Shown: in pieces, positions 1 through 8,252 of the stretch
How positions within the stretch are numbered: position 1 is the stretch's first letter
How the letters are laid out: each line of letters opens with the position of its first letter
Source of the DNA: Streptomyces griseus subsp. griseus
GTDB lineage: Bacteria > Actinomycetota > Actinomycetes > Streptomycetales > Streptomycetaceae
Reading direction: 5' to 3'
Length of the DNA stretch: 64,000 bases
Assembly (NCBI RefSeq): GCF_003610995.1
Contig: NZ_CP032543.1
Location: 2,170,001 to 2,234,000, forward strand
Translations under genes and position numbers: made by a program
Notes under the pieces: model-generated
What the model saw: only the letters and a program-made list of their open reading frames with translations
The model's database searches: none
What the model was told of the DNA's origin: nothing

Positions 1-84
1 GTCGAAATCAGCCCCCGCTCCGACACTCGTCAGGGCGCGGCTGCCCGTGCCTCGGGGCGACGCCCCCGGGCGCGCTCGTCTCAC
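1..84 (-). CDS. Partial ORF of unknown product, running off the left edge
   Basis: A GTG at 84-82 is preceded by an AGGAGG six bases upstream, which is a strong ribosome-binding site, and the frame stays open to the window edge. The 28 visible residues are rich in Arg, Gly and Ala and match nothing I recognise. It follows proB by about 130 bases on the same strand. In Streptomyces proA usually lies downstream of proB, but these residues do not look like a ProA N-terminus. The frame is the same one the frameshifted proB runs into. Confidence 0.35.
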   Translation of the reverse strand, partial: MRRARPGASPRGTGSRALTSVGAGADFD

Positions 85-211
85 CGGCGGCCTCCTGTGA
101 TGTGTTGCTGTGCGGACCCCTGTTTCCCCGCTACAAAGTGGACCAGTCCACGGCCTGGTCTGGGGCGGTTTTGGTAAAGGTCCCTGCCCGATGGCGGGAC
201 TTTCAGCCGTT

Positions 212-1425
212 TCAGGGAGTGAGGCGGGGCGTGAGAATGACCAGATCGTCCCTGTGTACGACCTCGCGCTCGTAGGCGGGGCCCAGTTCACGGGCGAGAT
301 CGCGGGTGGAGCGGCCGAGCAGCTGGGGATCTCCTTCGCGTCGAAGTTGACGAGTCCGCGCGCGACCGGGGTGCCGCGCAGGTCGCGCAGCTCCACCGGG
401 TCGCCGGCGCTGAACTCGCCCTCGACGGCGGAGATCCCGGCGGGCAGCAGCGAGGTGCGGCGCTCCACGACGGCCCGTACGGCGCCGTCGTCCAGGGTGA
501 GCGCGCCCTGCGGGGTGGAGGCGTGGGCGAGCCAGAGGAGCCGGTCGGCCGAGCGGCGGCCGGTGCGGTGGAAGTACGTTCCGGTGTCACGGCCCGCGAG
601 GGCGTCGGCGGCCCGGCTGGCGGAGGTGAGGACGACGGGGACCCCGGCGGCGGTGGCGATGTTGGCGGCCTCGACCTTGGTGACCATGCCGCCGGTGCCC
701 ACGCCCGCCTTGCCGGCGCTGCCGATGGTGACGCCCGCCAGGTCGTCGGGGCCGGTGACCTCGGCGATGCGGGAGGCGCCGGGGGTGCCGGGCGGGCCGT
801 CGTAGAGGCCGTCGACGTCGGAGAGGAGGACGAGGAGGTCGGCGTGGACGAGGTGGGCGACGAGGGCGGCGAGCCGGTCGTTGTCGCCGAAGCGGATCTC
901 GTCGGTGGCGACGGTGTCGTTCTCGTTGACGACGGGGACGGCGCCCATCTCCAGGAGCTGGTCCAGGGTGCTGTAGGCGTTGCGGTAATGGGCGCGGCGG
1001 CTGGTGTCGTCGGCGGTGAGGAGCACTTGGCCGACGCGGACGCCGTACCGCGCGAAGGAGGCGGTGTAACGGGCCACCAGGAGGCCCTGGCCGACGCTGG
1101 CGGCGGCCTGCTGGCGGGCGAGGTCCTTGGGGCGGCGGACCAGGCCGAGCGGGGCGAGCCCGGCGGCGATGGCTCCGCTGGAGACGAGGACGACCTCGCG
1201 TTCGCCGCCGTCCCTGACCTTGGCCAGGACGTCGACGAGGGCGTCGACGCGGTCGGCGTCGAGGCCGCCGGAGGCGGTGGTGAGCGAGGAGGAGCCGACC
1301 TTGACGACGATCCTGCGGGCGCCGGTCACTTCCGGCCTGTGGCCCGACGGCGTACGGTCCGACGGCTCGCGGCCCGGTGCCGCGCCGTCCGACGACATAC
1401 GGTCCGACGGCCTCTGCTCTGCCAC
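212..1425 (-). CDS. proB: Glutamate 5-kinase, interrupted by a one-base frameshift
   Basis: ProB phosphorylates L-glutamate with ATP to give gamma-glutamyl phosphate, the first step of proline synthesis in the cytoplasm. The kinase domain begins with RRIVVKVGSSSLTT and contains VSSGAIAAGLAPLG and VVNENDTVATDEIRFGDND. A C-terminal PUA domain follows. The expected end, EIPQLLGRSTRDLARELG to LTPRLTP and a TGA at 214-212, is present but in another frame. The switch falls at the GGGG run 325-328, and one extra G restores a full-length protein. As written, the first frame reads on past the window edge. Two starts are possible. GTG at 1425 has GAGGAAG just upstream and adds about 32 unusual residues. 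GTG at 1329 gives the usual length of about 372 residues but has no spaced ribosome-binding site. The identification is certain; the frameshift is probably a sequence error. Confidence 0.9.
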
Positions 1426-1563
1426 GTGCTTCCTCGCTCTGGATCGCCCCGGTGTCCTGCACGGGGCGTACGTGCCGCCCCCGGCACAGCACAGTACGCG
1501 AGCGACCGCCCCCGCTGCCCGCCGGTTTCGCCCGGTGGACAGCCGTGGGGCGGCCGGGGTGGA

Positions 1564-4332
1564 TCAGCGCTGCTGCTCGTCCTTGACGGCGAGCATCCGG
1601 TCCACGACGCGGGCGGCGGCGCGCCCGTCGGAGGGCTCGCAGAAGTCGACCCGGAACTGGGCGTACTTCTCCTTGTACTCCTCGCTCACCTCGTCGATGT
1701 TCCGGATCGCGGCGACCAGGTCCTCGGAGGTCTTGATCAGCGGTCCGGGGGCGCGGGAGGTGAAGTCGAAGTAGAAGCCGCGCAGGGTGTCGCGGTAGTG
1801 CTCCAGGTCGTACGTGAAGAAGAGCATCGGCCGCCCGGAGTGGGCGAAGTCGAACAGCACCGAGGAGTAGTCCGTGATCAGCACGTCGGCGATCAGGTAC
1901 AGGTCGGCGATGTCCGGGTAGTACGTGACGTCGTGGACGAAGCCCTGTCCGGCGCCGGGGATGGAGTCGAGGACCTTGTGGTGCTTGCGGTAGAGCAGCA
2001 CGTGGTCCTCGCCGAGCTCGCGCCGGGCGGCCTCGACGTCGATCTGGTTGTCCAGCTTGAAGCGGCGGCCGCCGTAGCGCTGGTCGTCGCGCCAGGTGGG
2101 CGCGTACAGCACGACCTTCTTGCCCGCGGGGATGCCGAGCTTCTCCCGTACGGCCGCGGCGCGCTTGACGCGGTCGGGGGCGTGGAAGACGTCGTTGCGC
2201 GGGTAGCCCGCCTCCAGCACCTCGCACTGGAGGCGGAAGGAGTTGGTCATGATCGGGGTGGTGAAGGCGTTCGGCGTGATGAACAGGCTGTACTGGCGCG
2301 AGCGCTGCGGGAGGCTCGCGATGTAGGCCAGGTTCGCCTTGGGGGTGCCGAGCAGATCGGCGCCGATGCGCTTGAGCGGGGTGCCGTGCCAGGTCTGGAC
2401 GACGACCTGGCCCTCGCGGCGGACGAACCACTCGCGGATGCCGCCGTTGGTGACGACGTACCGGCTGCGGGCCAGCGCCTCGTACCACTCGGTGCTGCCC
2501 CACTCCACGCCGCGCACGCCGGGCGGCAGGACGACCTGCTGGTCGTGGACCATCGCGATGTGCTCCACGTCGGTGCCCCGGCGCTTGAGCTCCTCGTAGA
2601 CCGCGCGCGGCGAGTCGGAGAACTGCTTGCCGCCGAAGCTGTTGTAGAGCACGGCCTCGCGCAGCGGCAGCTTGCGCTGCTCGGGGGTGTAGACGTCGCG
2701 CATGAGGCGCTGGCGGTAGGCGCCGCGCAGCTCGGGGCCGAGGACCGGGCCGGACTCGATGAAGAGCCGGTCGAAGTCGAGGCGCTCCACGGTGTACGTG
2801 CGGCGCTCGCCCCGGTGGGAGAGCGGCAGCACGGAGACGAGGTCGGGGCGGAGCGTGACGGGGAGGTCGCGGGTGTGGTCCCACTCGGTGCGCAGGCGCA
2901 GGCGCGGCATCCAGCGGCCGGCGCGCAGCGGCACGGTGCCCTCGTAGGTGGGCATGGTGTCGGGGCGCAGGCGGGCGGTGAAGCGGCCGTCGGCGAAGTC
3001 GACGGGCAGCGGGCGGTCCTCGTTGCGGCCGGTGTGGCGCAGCACCATCTTCATCTGCTCGGCCGGGCCGGTGTAGGCGCCGGAGAGCAGCAGCTCGCCG
3101 TCGGCGGTCCACTCGACGCTGTCGACGACCGGCTGGACGGTGCGCAGCTGCGGGGTGAAGTTCCCGGCGCCGTCGGTGAGGATCGCCAACTCGCGCCCGT
3201 CGGGCAGCGGGTGGACGCCGGTGTTCAGGTTCTCGCCGTTGGTGGCGCGGCGGGTGGTGCCGTCGGCGAAGACGATGAGCGCGCGGTACTTGCGGGACTT
3301 GCCGGGGGTGATGCCGTCGACGGGGAGGTCGGCCAGCGGCAGCTTCGCGGTGTGGCGGAGCCAGCCGTCGTCGCCGGTGCCGGTCTGCTGGAGCGGCAGG
3401 TCGGTGGCGTAGCCGCTCGGCTCGTGGTCGATGCGGAGCGCGGTGGGGTACTTGCCCGCGGGGGCCGTCACGCGGGAGCGGAGGGTGACGGTGAGCGTGT
3501 CGCCGTCCACCTTCTGGGAGTCGATCTCGGCGGGGACGACGTCCACGGTGAGTTTGAGCCGGTTGCGGTCGAAGCCGGCGACGAGCCGGACGCCGTCGTC
3601 GAGGGAGCGGGTGTAGCTGTGTCCGGCCGCGCCGGCGTTGTTCTTGGTGATGCTGCCCACGGACATGCCGCCGGGGCGCGGGATGCCGATGCCCAGGCGC
3701 CAGGTGCCGGACTGCCACTGGCCGCGGACGCGCAGCCGGCCCGGGTCGATGCCGATCTCGAAGCCGGACCAGTCGTAGTTGTGCAGGGCGCCCTTGGCCT
3801 CGGTGGTGGCGCGGGGCTCCTCGACCGTGCGCAGGCGCAGCGGGAGGGTGGAGCGGCTGCCCTGGCGGCGGAGCACGGCGACGCGCAGGGAGCGTTTGCC
3901 GGTGGCCGAGGGGACGTTGGGGATGTAGGCGTAGCCCTTGACGACGAGCTTGCCGTCCTCCCAGACGAGGTCCAGGAGCTTTCCGCGTACGGGGAGTTCG
4001 CTGCGGTTGAAGTTGCGCACCGAGGACGGCAGCGAGGAGCTTTCGATGCCGGGCAGCTCGATGCGGGCCCGCCGCAAACCCTTGACGGAGAAGGCGCCCG
4101 GGTTCTCCCGTTCGTAGTGGAGCAGGCCCGCCAGCTCCTCGCCCCGCCCGCTGGCCGCCAGGTGCCACTTGACCCGGGCCATCGGGGAGAACTGCCGGAC
4201 GATCTTGGGAGCGGCCCTGTCCAGGAAGTCCTTGGCCGCGCTGTGGAAGGCAGGGCGCTCCTCGGCCGGGGTCTCCGGGAAGTACTTCATGAGCCGGCTG
4301 AGCTCTTCGGGGATCGCTTCGAGGGACGCCAC
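1564..4332 (-). CDS. CDP-glycerol/CDP-ribitol glycerophosphotransferase family polymerase
   Basis: This 922-residue protein has a C-terminal Glyphos_transf domain (about residues 540-900) of the TagF/TarL type, which transfers polyol phosphate from a CDP-polyol to a growing wall teichoic acid at the inner membrane face. Visible family motifs are VVQTWHGTPLKRIGAD, the acid-base region LLYRKHHKVLD and ITDYSSVLFDFAHSGRPM. The first 530 or so residues are strand-rich, carry no membrane segment and resemble tandem beta-sandwich modules. Their role is not known to me. The GTG start at 4332 has GGAAAGG upstream. There is no N-terminal GT2 domain as in some Streptomyces homologues; instead a separate GT2 gene lies next door at 4502. 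Glycerol versus ribitol phosphate cannot be decided from sequence, but the CDP-ribitol-type enzyme at 8253 favours ribitol. Confidence 0.85.
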   Translation of the reverse strand: MASLEAIPEELSRLMKYFPETPAEERPAFHSAAKDFLDRAAPKIVRQFSPMARVKWHLAASGRGEELAGLLHYERENPGAFSVKGLRRARIELPGIESSSLPSSVRNFNRSELPVRGKLLDLVWEDGKLVVKGYAYIPNVPSATGKRSLRVAVLRRQGSRSTLPLRLRTVEEPRATTEAKGALHNYDWSGFEIGIDPGRLRVRGQWQSGTWRLGIGIPRPGGMSVGSITKNNAGAAGHSYTRSLDDGVRLVAGFDRNRLKLTVDVVPAEIDSQKVDGDTLTVTLRSRVTAPAGKYPTALRIDHEPSGYATDLPLQQTGTGDDGWLRHTAKLPLADLPVDGITPGKSRKYRALIVFADGTTRRATNGENLNTGVHPLPDGRELAILTDGAGNFTPQLRTVQPVVDSVEWTADGELLLSGAYTGPAEQMKMVLRHTGRNEDRPLPVDFADGRFTARLRPDTMPTYEGTVPLRAGRWMPRLRLRTEWDHTRDLPVTLRPDLVSVLPLSHRGERRTYTVERLDFDRLFIESGPVLGPELRGAYRQRLMRDVYTPEQRKLPLREAVLYNSFGGKQFSDSPRAVYEELKRRGTDVEHIAMVHDQQVVLPPGVRGVEWGSTEWYEALARSRYVVTNGGIREWFVRREGQVVVQTWHGTPLKRIGADLLGTPKANLAYIASLPQRSRQYSLFITPNAFTTPIMTNSFRLQCEVLEAGYPRNDVFHAPDRVKRAAAVREKLGIPAGKKVVLYAPTWRDDQRYGGRRFKLDNQIDVEAARRELGEDHVLLYRKHHKVLDSIPGAGQGFVHDVTYYPDIADLYLIADVLITDYSSVLFDFAHSGRPMLFFTYDLEHYRDTLRGFYFDFTSRAPGPLIKTSEDLVAAIRNIDEVSEEYKEKYAQFRVDFCEPSDGRAAARVVDRMLAVKDEQQR

Positions 4333-4455
4333 GGGGGGAGGGCCTTTCCGGGGGGACGTGCAGATGATGAACCCCTGGAAGACGGGGCGTAAATGAGACG
4401 TCTACAACGGTCTCATGGTTGCACCCCAGTATGGCGTGACACCAATCACAGGATC

Positions 4456-4486
4456 GACCCGCCCCGGGCCCTGGTCGGGGCGGGTC
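4456..4486 (-). terminator. Hairpin terminator after the GT2 gene
   Basis: A 10-bp perfect stem (GACCCGCCCC with GGGGCGGGTC) around an 11-base loop lies 16 bases past the stop of the 4502-5734 gene. There is no T-tract, as usual in Streptomyces. Confidence 0.65.
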
Positions 4487-4501
4487 CGCAGGTGGGCGGC
4501 G

Positions 4502-5734
4502 TCAGACGCGGTGTGCGCGGGGAGCCCGCAGGGCGGTCAGCACCGTACGGCGGGCCTTGCGGACCACGCGCCGGGCGAAGGACACGTGCGGCTTCGGGCG
4601 CGGCGGGTCGATCCGCTTGCCGCCGGCCCATTCGGTGACGGCCACCTCGTAGGCGCTTTCGGGGAGTACGGAACCCTTGCCCGCCTCCTCGAAGTGCGGG
4701 TAGGCCAGGAGGGTCCGGCCGTCCCGGCGGACCACCTCGGGCTGCTTCTTGTCACGGAGGAAGGCCGCGATGTCGAGGAGGAGGTCGAGTCGCCCTTCGG
4801 CGAGGGCGGTGAGCCGCAGCCGCTCGTGGACCTTGAGACGGCGGCCCAGCTCCGGTGTCCAGTAGGCGTCCATCAGGGGGGCGGCGAGCGCCATCTTCTT
4901 CGTGCGGACGGCGGCGGACTGTTTCACCAGTCCGGGTCCGAACTGGGGCAGCAGCGTGATGACGAACGGACGCACCATCAGGGAATCCCGGCGGGGTCCG
5001 GCGGGCACCAGGTCGGCGATGAGCCCCATGAGGGCGCGGGCGGAGTCGAAGCGGCGGGTGTAGCTGCCCTTCTTGGTCATCTGGTTGCGGTCCTCGCGGC
5101 CCACCAGGTAGTAGCAGGTGTAGTCGGCGACGACGGAGACGCCGTTGCCGCGCAGATACGCCTCCATGGTGAACAGGGCGTCCTCGCCGGTCTTCAGCTT
5201 CTCGTCGAAGCGCATGCCGAGCCGTACGAGGAGGTCGCGCCGGAACAGCTTCTGGGCGCTCAGCGTGAATTTGATGTTGGACGCGTAGAGGTCGGCGCGC
5301 TCCACGGTCTCTTTCCACATCGACTTCGCGGCACCGCGGTTGACGCCGACGATCTTTCCGAGGATCACATCCGTGCCCGCCCGGTCCCCCATGGCGACCA
5401 TGCGCTCCAGGGCCTCCTCGCCGAAGTAGTCGTCGGCGTCGAGGAAGAAGACGTACCGGCCGCGGGCGAGCTCCAGGCCGGTGTTCCGCGGGCCGCTGGG
5501 GCCACCGGAATTGGGCTGCCGGACGACGCGCGTGGGGATCGCCGTACGGGCGGCGAACTCTTCCAGGTACTCGCCCGTGCCGTCCGTGGAGCCGTCGTCG
5601 ATCGCGACGATCTCCAGGCGTCCGGCGCCGATCGTCTGGGCCTCCACGGACTCCAGGCACCGGACCAGGTAGGGCATCGCTTCATACGCTCCGATGATCA
5701 CACTGACATCGGGCTCGTGGTTCGTCCTGGGCAT
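4502..5734 (-). CDS. GT2 family glycosyltransferase, teichoic-acid type
   Basis: The 410-residue protein has an N-terminal GT-A fold: VSVIIGAYEAMPYLVRCLES at the start, the nucleotide-binding IDDGSTDGT, QPNSGGPSGPRNTG, and the metal-binding DAD in FFLDADDYFGEEALERMV. The remaining 200 residues are helical with a basic tail. This architecture is that of enzymes decorating or priming wall teichoic acid (TarS/TarP-like or the GT2 half of Streptomyces GT2-glycerophosphotransferase fusions). It is clearly paralogous to the gene at 29646, which has the same GEEALERMV and NSGGP blocks. The ATG at 5734 is preceded by AGGGA at proper spacing, so it is preferred over the GTG at 5749. The sugar donor is not predictable. 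It sits between two polymerase-family genes but is bounded by its own terminators. Confidence 0.85.
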   Translation of the reverse strand: MPRTNHEPDVSVIIGAYEAMPYLVRCLESVEAQTIGAGRLEIVAIDDGSTDGTGEYLEEFAARTAIPTRVVRQPNSGGPSGPRNTGLELARGRYVFFLDADDYFGEEALERMVAMGDRAGTDVILGKIVGVNRGAAKSMWKETVERADLYASNIKFTLSAQKLFRRDLLVRLGMRFDEKLKTGEDALFTMEAYLRGNGVSVVADYTCYYLVGREDRNQMTKKGSYTRRFDSARALMGLIADLVPAGPRRDSLMVRPFVITLLPQFGPGLVKQSAAVRTKKMALAAPLMDAYWTPELGRRLKVHERLRLTALAEGRLDLLLDIAAFLRDKKQPEVVRRDGRTLLAYPHFEEAGKGSVLPESAYEVAVTEWAGGKRIDPPRPKPHVSFARRVVRKARRTVLTALRAPRAHRV

Positions 5735-5820
5735 GTCGTCCCTGCGCACCTGTCGATTTCATCACGAAAGAGGGTGGATTGCCCGACTCTGCACCCTTTT
5801 GTGCTTCGACACGCCGAACG

Positions 5821-5856
5821 ACCCGTACATCCCTCCCTGAGGGGAGACGTACGGGT
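5821..5856 (-). terminator. Hairpin terminator after the 5926-8115 gene
   Basis: ACCCGTAC and GTACGGGT form a perfect 8-bp stem around a purine/pyrimidine loop with further internal pairing (CCCTC/GGGG). It lies about 70 bases past the stop. Confidence 0.6.
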
Positions 5857-5925
5857 CGCCGTCGAGGTTGCCTCATTTTCGGCCAGTTCGATCAGGTGTG
5901 CGCCTGCTGGCCGGTTGTACGTCTG

Positions 5926-8115
5926 TCAGCGCGCCGCCGAGGTGCCCTCGGTGACCGGGCTCTCCGCCTCGCTCTCCACCGCCGCGTCCGGGTCCGCGTC
6001 GGCACCGGCGTCGGCCAGCGCCTCCGGCTCGCCCGTGCCGACACCGCTGGTGACCGCCTCGCTGTCCGGTACGGCCACGGCCTGGTCGCCGATCCGCTGG
6101 GCGACACCGGCGTTGCGGGCCTCGGCCTTGGCGGCGAGCGCCCGTACGGCGGCGTTGAACTGCTCCATGGAGGTCGGCTCGTCCGGGCCCAGGAGATACG
6201 TCTTCAGCTCCCGGCGCGCCCCGGCCAGCGTGTCGGCCGCCGGGTCCGCGACGGCGGCGAGCAGCTCGTCGAGTTCCCCGGCGCCGTTGGAGAGGATGAC
6301 CGCGGCCCGTACGGCGGTGTTCTGCCGCTTGAACTCCTCGGCGCCGAGCCCCGCGGAGTCGGTGACCGCGTACGGCTTGCCGCTCGCGATGAAGTCGGAG
6401 ACCACGCTGGAGATGTCCGAGACCATGGCGTCGGACTCGTTGAAGCAGTCGTACAGCTTGGGCTGCGCGCCCGTCACCGTACGGTGCTCCCACCAGCCGA
6501 AGGAGCGCCAGTAGGCGTCGTTCCAGCCGGCGCGCAGCTGCGCCGCCTCGGCCTCGCGGGCGGGGTCGGCGAGCGAGACCCGCGACTCCTCCGCGTCGTC
6601 CCCGCCGGAGCGGCCCACGGCCGCCAGCTCCGCGAGGCGGGCGTCGATCCGCACCAGCTCGGCCTTGGCGGCGCTGTGGGCGGCGGCGGCCCGCTCGGCC
6701 TCCTTCGCCCAGCGCGGCTCGGCGGCCCGCTCGGTGGCCGCCTTGCCCAGCATGCCCCGGATGCGGGCGTCGACCGCCTTGGCCTTGGCGCTGCGGATGC
6801 CGGTGAAGGGGTGCGGCTTGTAGATGATCCGGACCGGGTCGTCGGCGGCGAGCAGCCGGCGCACGATGTTCTCGCCCGCCAGCAGCAGGGAGGTGTTGCC
6901 GGGGTTGTCGTCCCAGCCCTCCCAGGTGGGGGCGTACAGCACGGTCGGGATGGGGTTCTTGACCGTGCCCGTCCAGCCCTTGATGGGCTCCAGCTGCGGG
7001 CGGCCGACCTCGACGATGTCCTCGTCCCGGACGCCCACGTCGGCCAGCGCGTAGCGGTCGCGGCCGGCCCGGCCGGCCGTCCAGACCTCGTCGTACACCT
7101 TGGAGTACGGGTTGACGCTGGCGAGCTTGTCGCTGTCGCCGTGGCCGATGAAGACGTGCTTCATGGTCGGCACGCGCAGGATGTGGATGTTCTTGCCGAC
7201 GTTGGCCGGATACAGGCAGACCCGGACGGTGGAGAGGTCCAGGTTCATCAGGTGCGTGCCCGCCGGGACGCAGATCACCGGGACGGAGGTCTCGGCCAGC
7301 TGCGGGACCAGTCCGCGCTCGCGCATGACGATCAGCGGCCGGCCCTCGACCCGGGCCATGGTGTCCAGCCACATGTTGCCCTGGTAGGCAGACTCGTTGG
7401 AGCCGGAGAAGTAGAGCACCACGGTCGGCTGGTACTCGCGCAGCCAGGTGTCGACGGCCTTGAGCACGGCGGCGGCCGGGGGCACCAGGGCGCCGCGGCG
7501 TACGTACGGCAGGAGCGCCGCGAGGTAGGCCAGGGCGAGCACCAGGGTGAGGGCGGCGCCGACGTAGCCGACGACGTACTCGCGGGTCCCGGCGGCGATC
7601 AGGATGCCGACCATCGCGGGGATGTCGAGGTGCAGCATCTTCTCGGCGCAGCGGCGCAGCAGCGCACCCGGCGGGGCGTCGGGGATGCGTACGGCGTGCA
7701 GGTCCACGTTGCGGGTGACGACCGGCATGGTGCGGCGGAGCCGGATCAGGGTGGTCAGGGCGCCGTGCGGAGCCTGCAGCCCGTAGAAGAGCAGGAAGGT
7801 GGCGACCGCCGTGTAGAACAGCGGCTCCTCGGCGAGGTCCAGCCGGGCCAGCAGCAGGATGAGCATCAGCTGGCGCAGCAGGAAGCGGATCGGCAGCCCG
7901 GCCCGCACCTTGCTGAGCCGGTTGACCAGATAGCTCCCCCGCTGATGCAGATACCAGTCCGCGGCGTACGTGACAGCCGTGGCCGCCGCGAAGAACCAGA
8001 CGTTCGGAATGAGCGCGGCGAGCATGACGCAGGGATATCCCAGCCCCATCAACAACGCTGCCGCCAGTTCTGACCTGCTGCCCACGCGGGCCAGGCGAAT
8101 GGCTGTCGAAATCAC
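5926..8115 (-). CDS. Membrane CDP-glycerol glycerophosphotransferase-like protein
   Basis: This 729-residue protein starts with several hydrophobic helices (about residues 20-120 and 165-215). A cytoplasmic Glyphos_transf-like domain follows: IGHGDSDKLASVNPYSKVYD, LYAPTWEGW, IIYKPHPFTG and MVSDISSVVSDFIASGKPYA. These correspond to the WHGT, KxH and TDYSS motifs of TagF, and GHGDSDK is the usual replacement in this membrane-anchored actinobacterial subfamily. A charged, Ala/Glu/Arg-rich helical insert of roughly 80-100 residues (about 450-540) separates the KPHP motif from the C-terminal part. The tail is acidic and low-complexity. The GTG start at 8115 has GGAG 12 bases upstream. The likely role is polyol-phosphate transfer or export-linked wall-polymer synthesis. 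Exact substrate and whether it polymerises or primes are unknown. Confidence 0.8.
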   Translation of the reverse strand: MISTAIRLARVGSRSELAAALLMGLGYPCVMLAALIPNVWFFAAATAVTYAADWYLHQRGSYLVNRLSKVRAGLPIRFLLRQLMLILLLARLDLAEEPLFYTAVATFLLFYGLQAPHGALTTLIRLRRTMPVVTRNVDLHAVRIPDAPPGALLRRCAEKMLHLDIPAMVGILIAAGTREYVVGYVGAALTLVLALAYLAALLPYVRRGALVPPAAAVLKAVDTWLREYQPTVVLYFSGSNESAYQGNMWLDTMARVEGRPLIVMRERGLVPQLAETSVPVICVPAGTHLMNLDLSTVRVCLYPANVGKNIHILRVPTMKHVFIGHGDSDKLASVNPYSKVYDEVWTAGRAGRDRYALADVGVRDEDIVEVGRPQLEPIKGWTGTVKNPIPTVLYAPTWEGWDDNPGNTSLLLAGENIVRRLLAADDPVRIIYKPHPFTGIRSAKAKAVDARIRGMLGKAATERAAEPRWAKEAERAAAAHSAAKAELVRIDARLAELAAVGRSGGDDAEESRVSLADPAREAEAAQLRAGWNDAYWRSFGWWEHRTVTGAQPKLYDCFNESDAMVSDISSVVSDFIASGKPYAVTDSAGLGAEEFKRQNTAVRAAVILSNGAGELDELLAAVADPAADTLAGARRELKTYLLGPDEPTSMEQFNAAVRALAAKAEARNAGVAQRIGDQAVAVPDSEAVTSGVGTGEPEALADAGADADPDAAVESEAESPVTEGTSAAR

Positions 8116-8189
8116 GAAGAACCTGCTCCAGGGGGGTGCCGGTTTGATTCACCTATTGAGGGAAATGTGAAGGTGCGGCTTCACGCATA

Positions 8190-8228
8190 CGGGCCTCTGT
8201 GATCGCGCTAAGCGATAACAGAGGCCCG
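8190..8228 (-). terminator. Strong hairpin terminator after the cytidylyltransferase-reductase gene
   Basis: CGGGCCTCTGT pairs with ACAGAGGCCCG, and GATCGC/GCGAT inside extends the stem to about 16 bp around GCTAA. It lies 25 bases past the stop of the gene at 8253 and just upstream of the 8115 gene, so it separates the two units. Confidence 0.75.
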
Positions 8229-8252
8229 AATAAGCACAATTGTCAAGAATTA

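Noticed and set aside
320..335. Programmed frameshift in proB
   Set aside because: There is no slippery heptamer or stimulatory structure, and similar one-base G deficits occur in rne and the 39097 gene.
523..4392. Very long plus-strand open frame opposite proB and the polymerase gene
   Set aside because: It is Gly/Val/Asp-rich with no domain and is the antisense of genes with clear motifs; such frames are expected in DNA of this GC content.
8167..8184. Small hairpin GTGAAG...CTTCAC upstream of the 8115 gene
   Set aside because: A six-base stem is too short to separate from chance next to the much stronger hairpin at 8190-8228.
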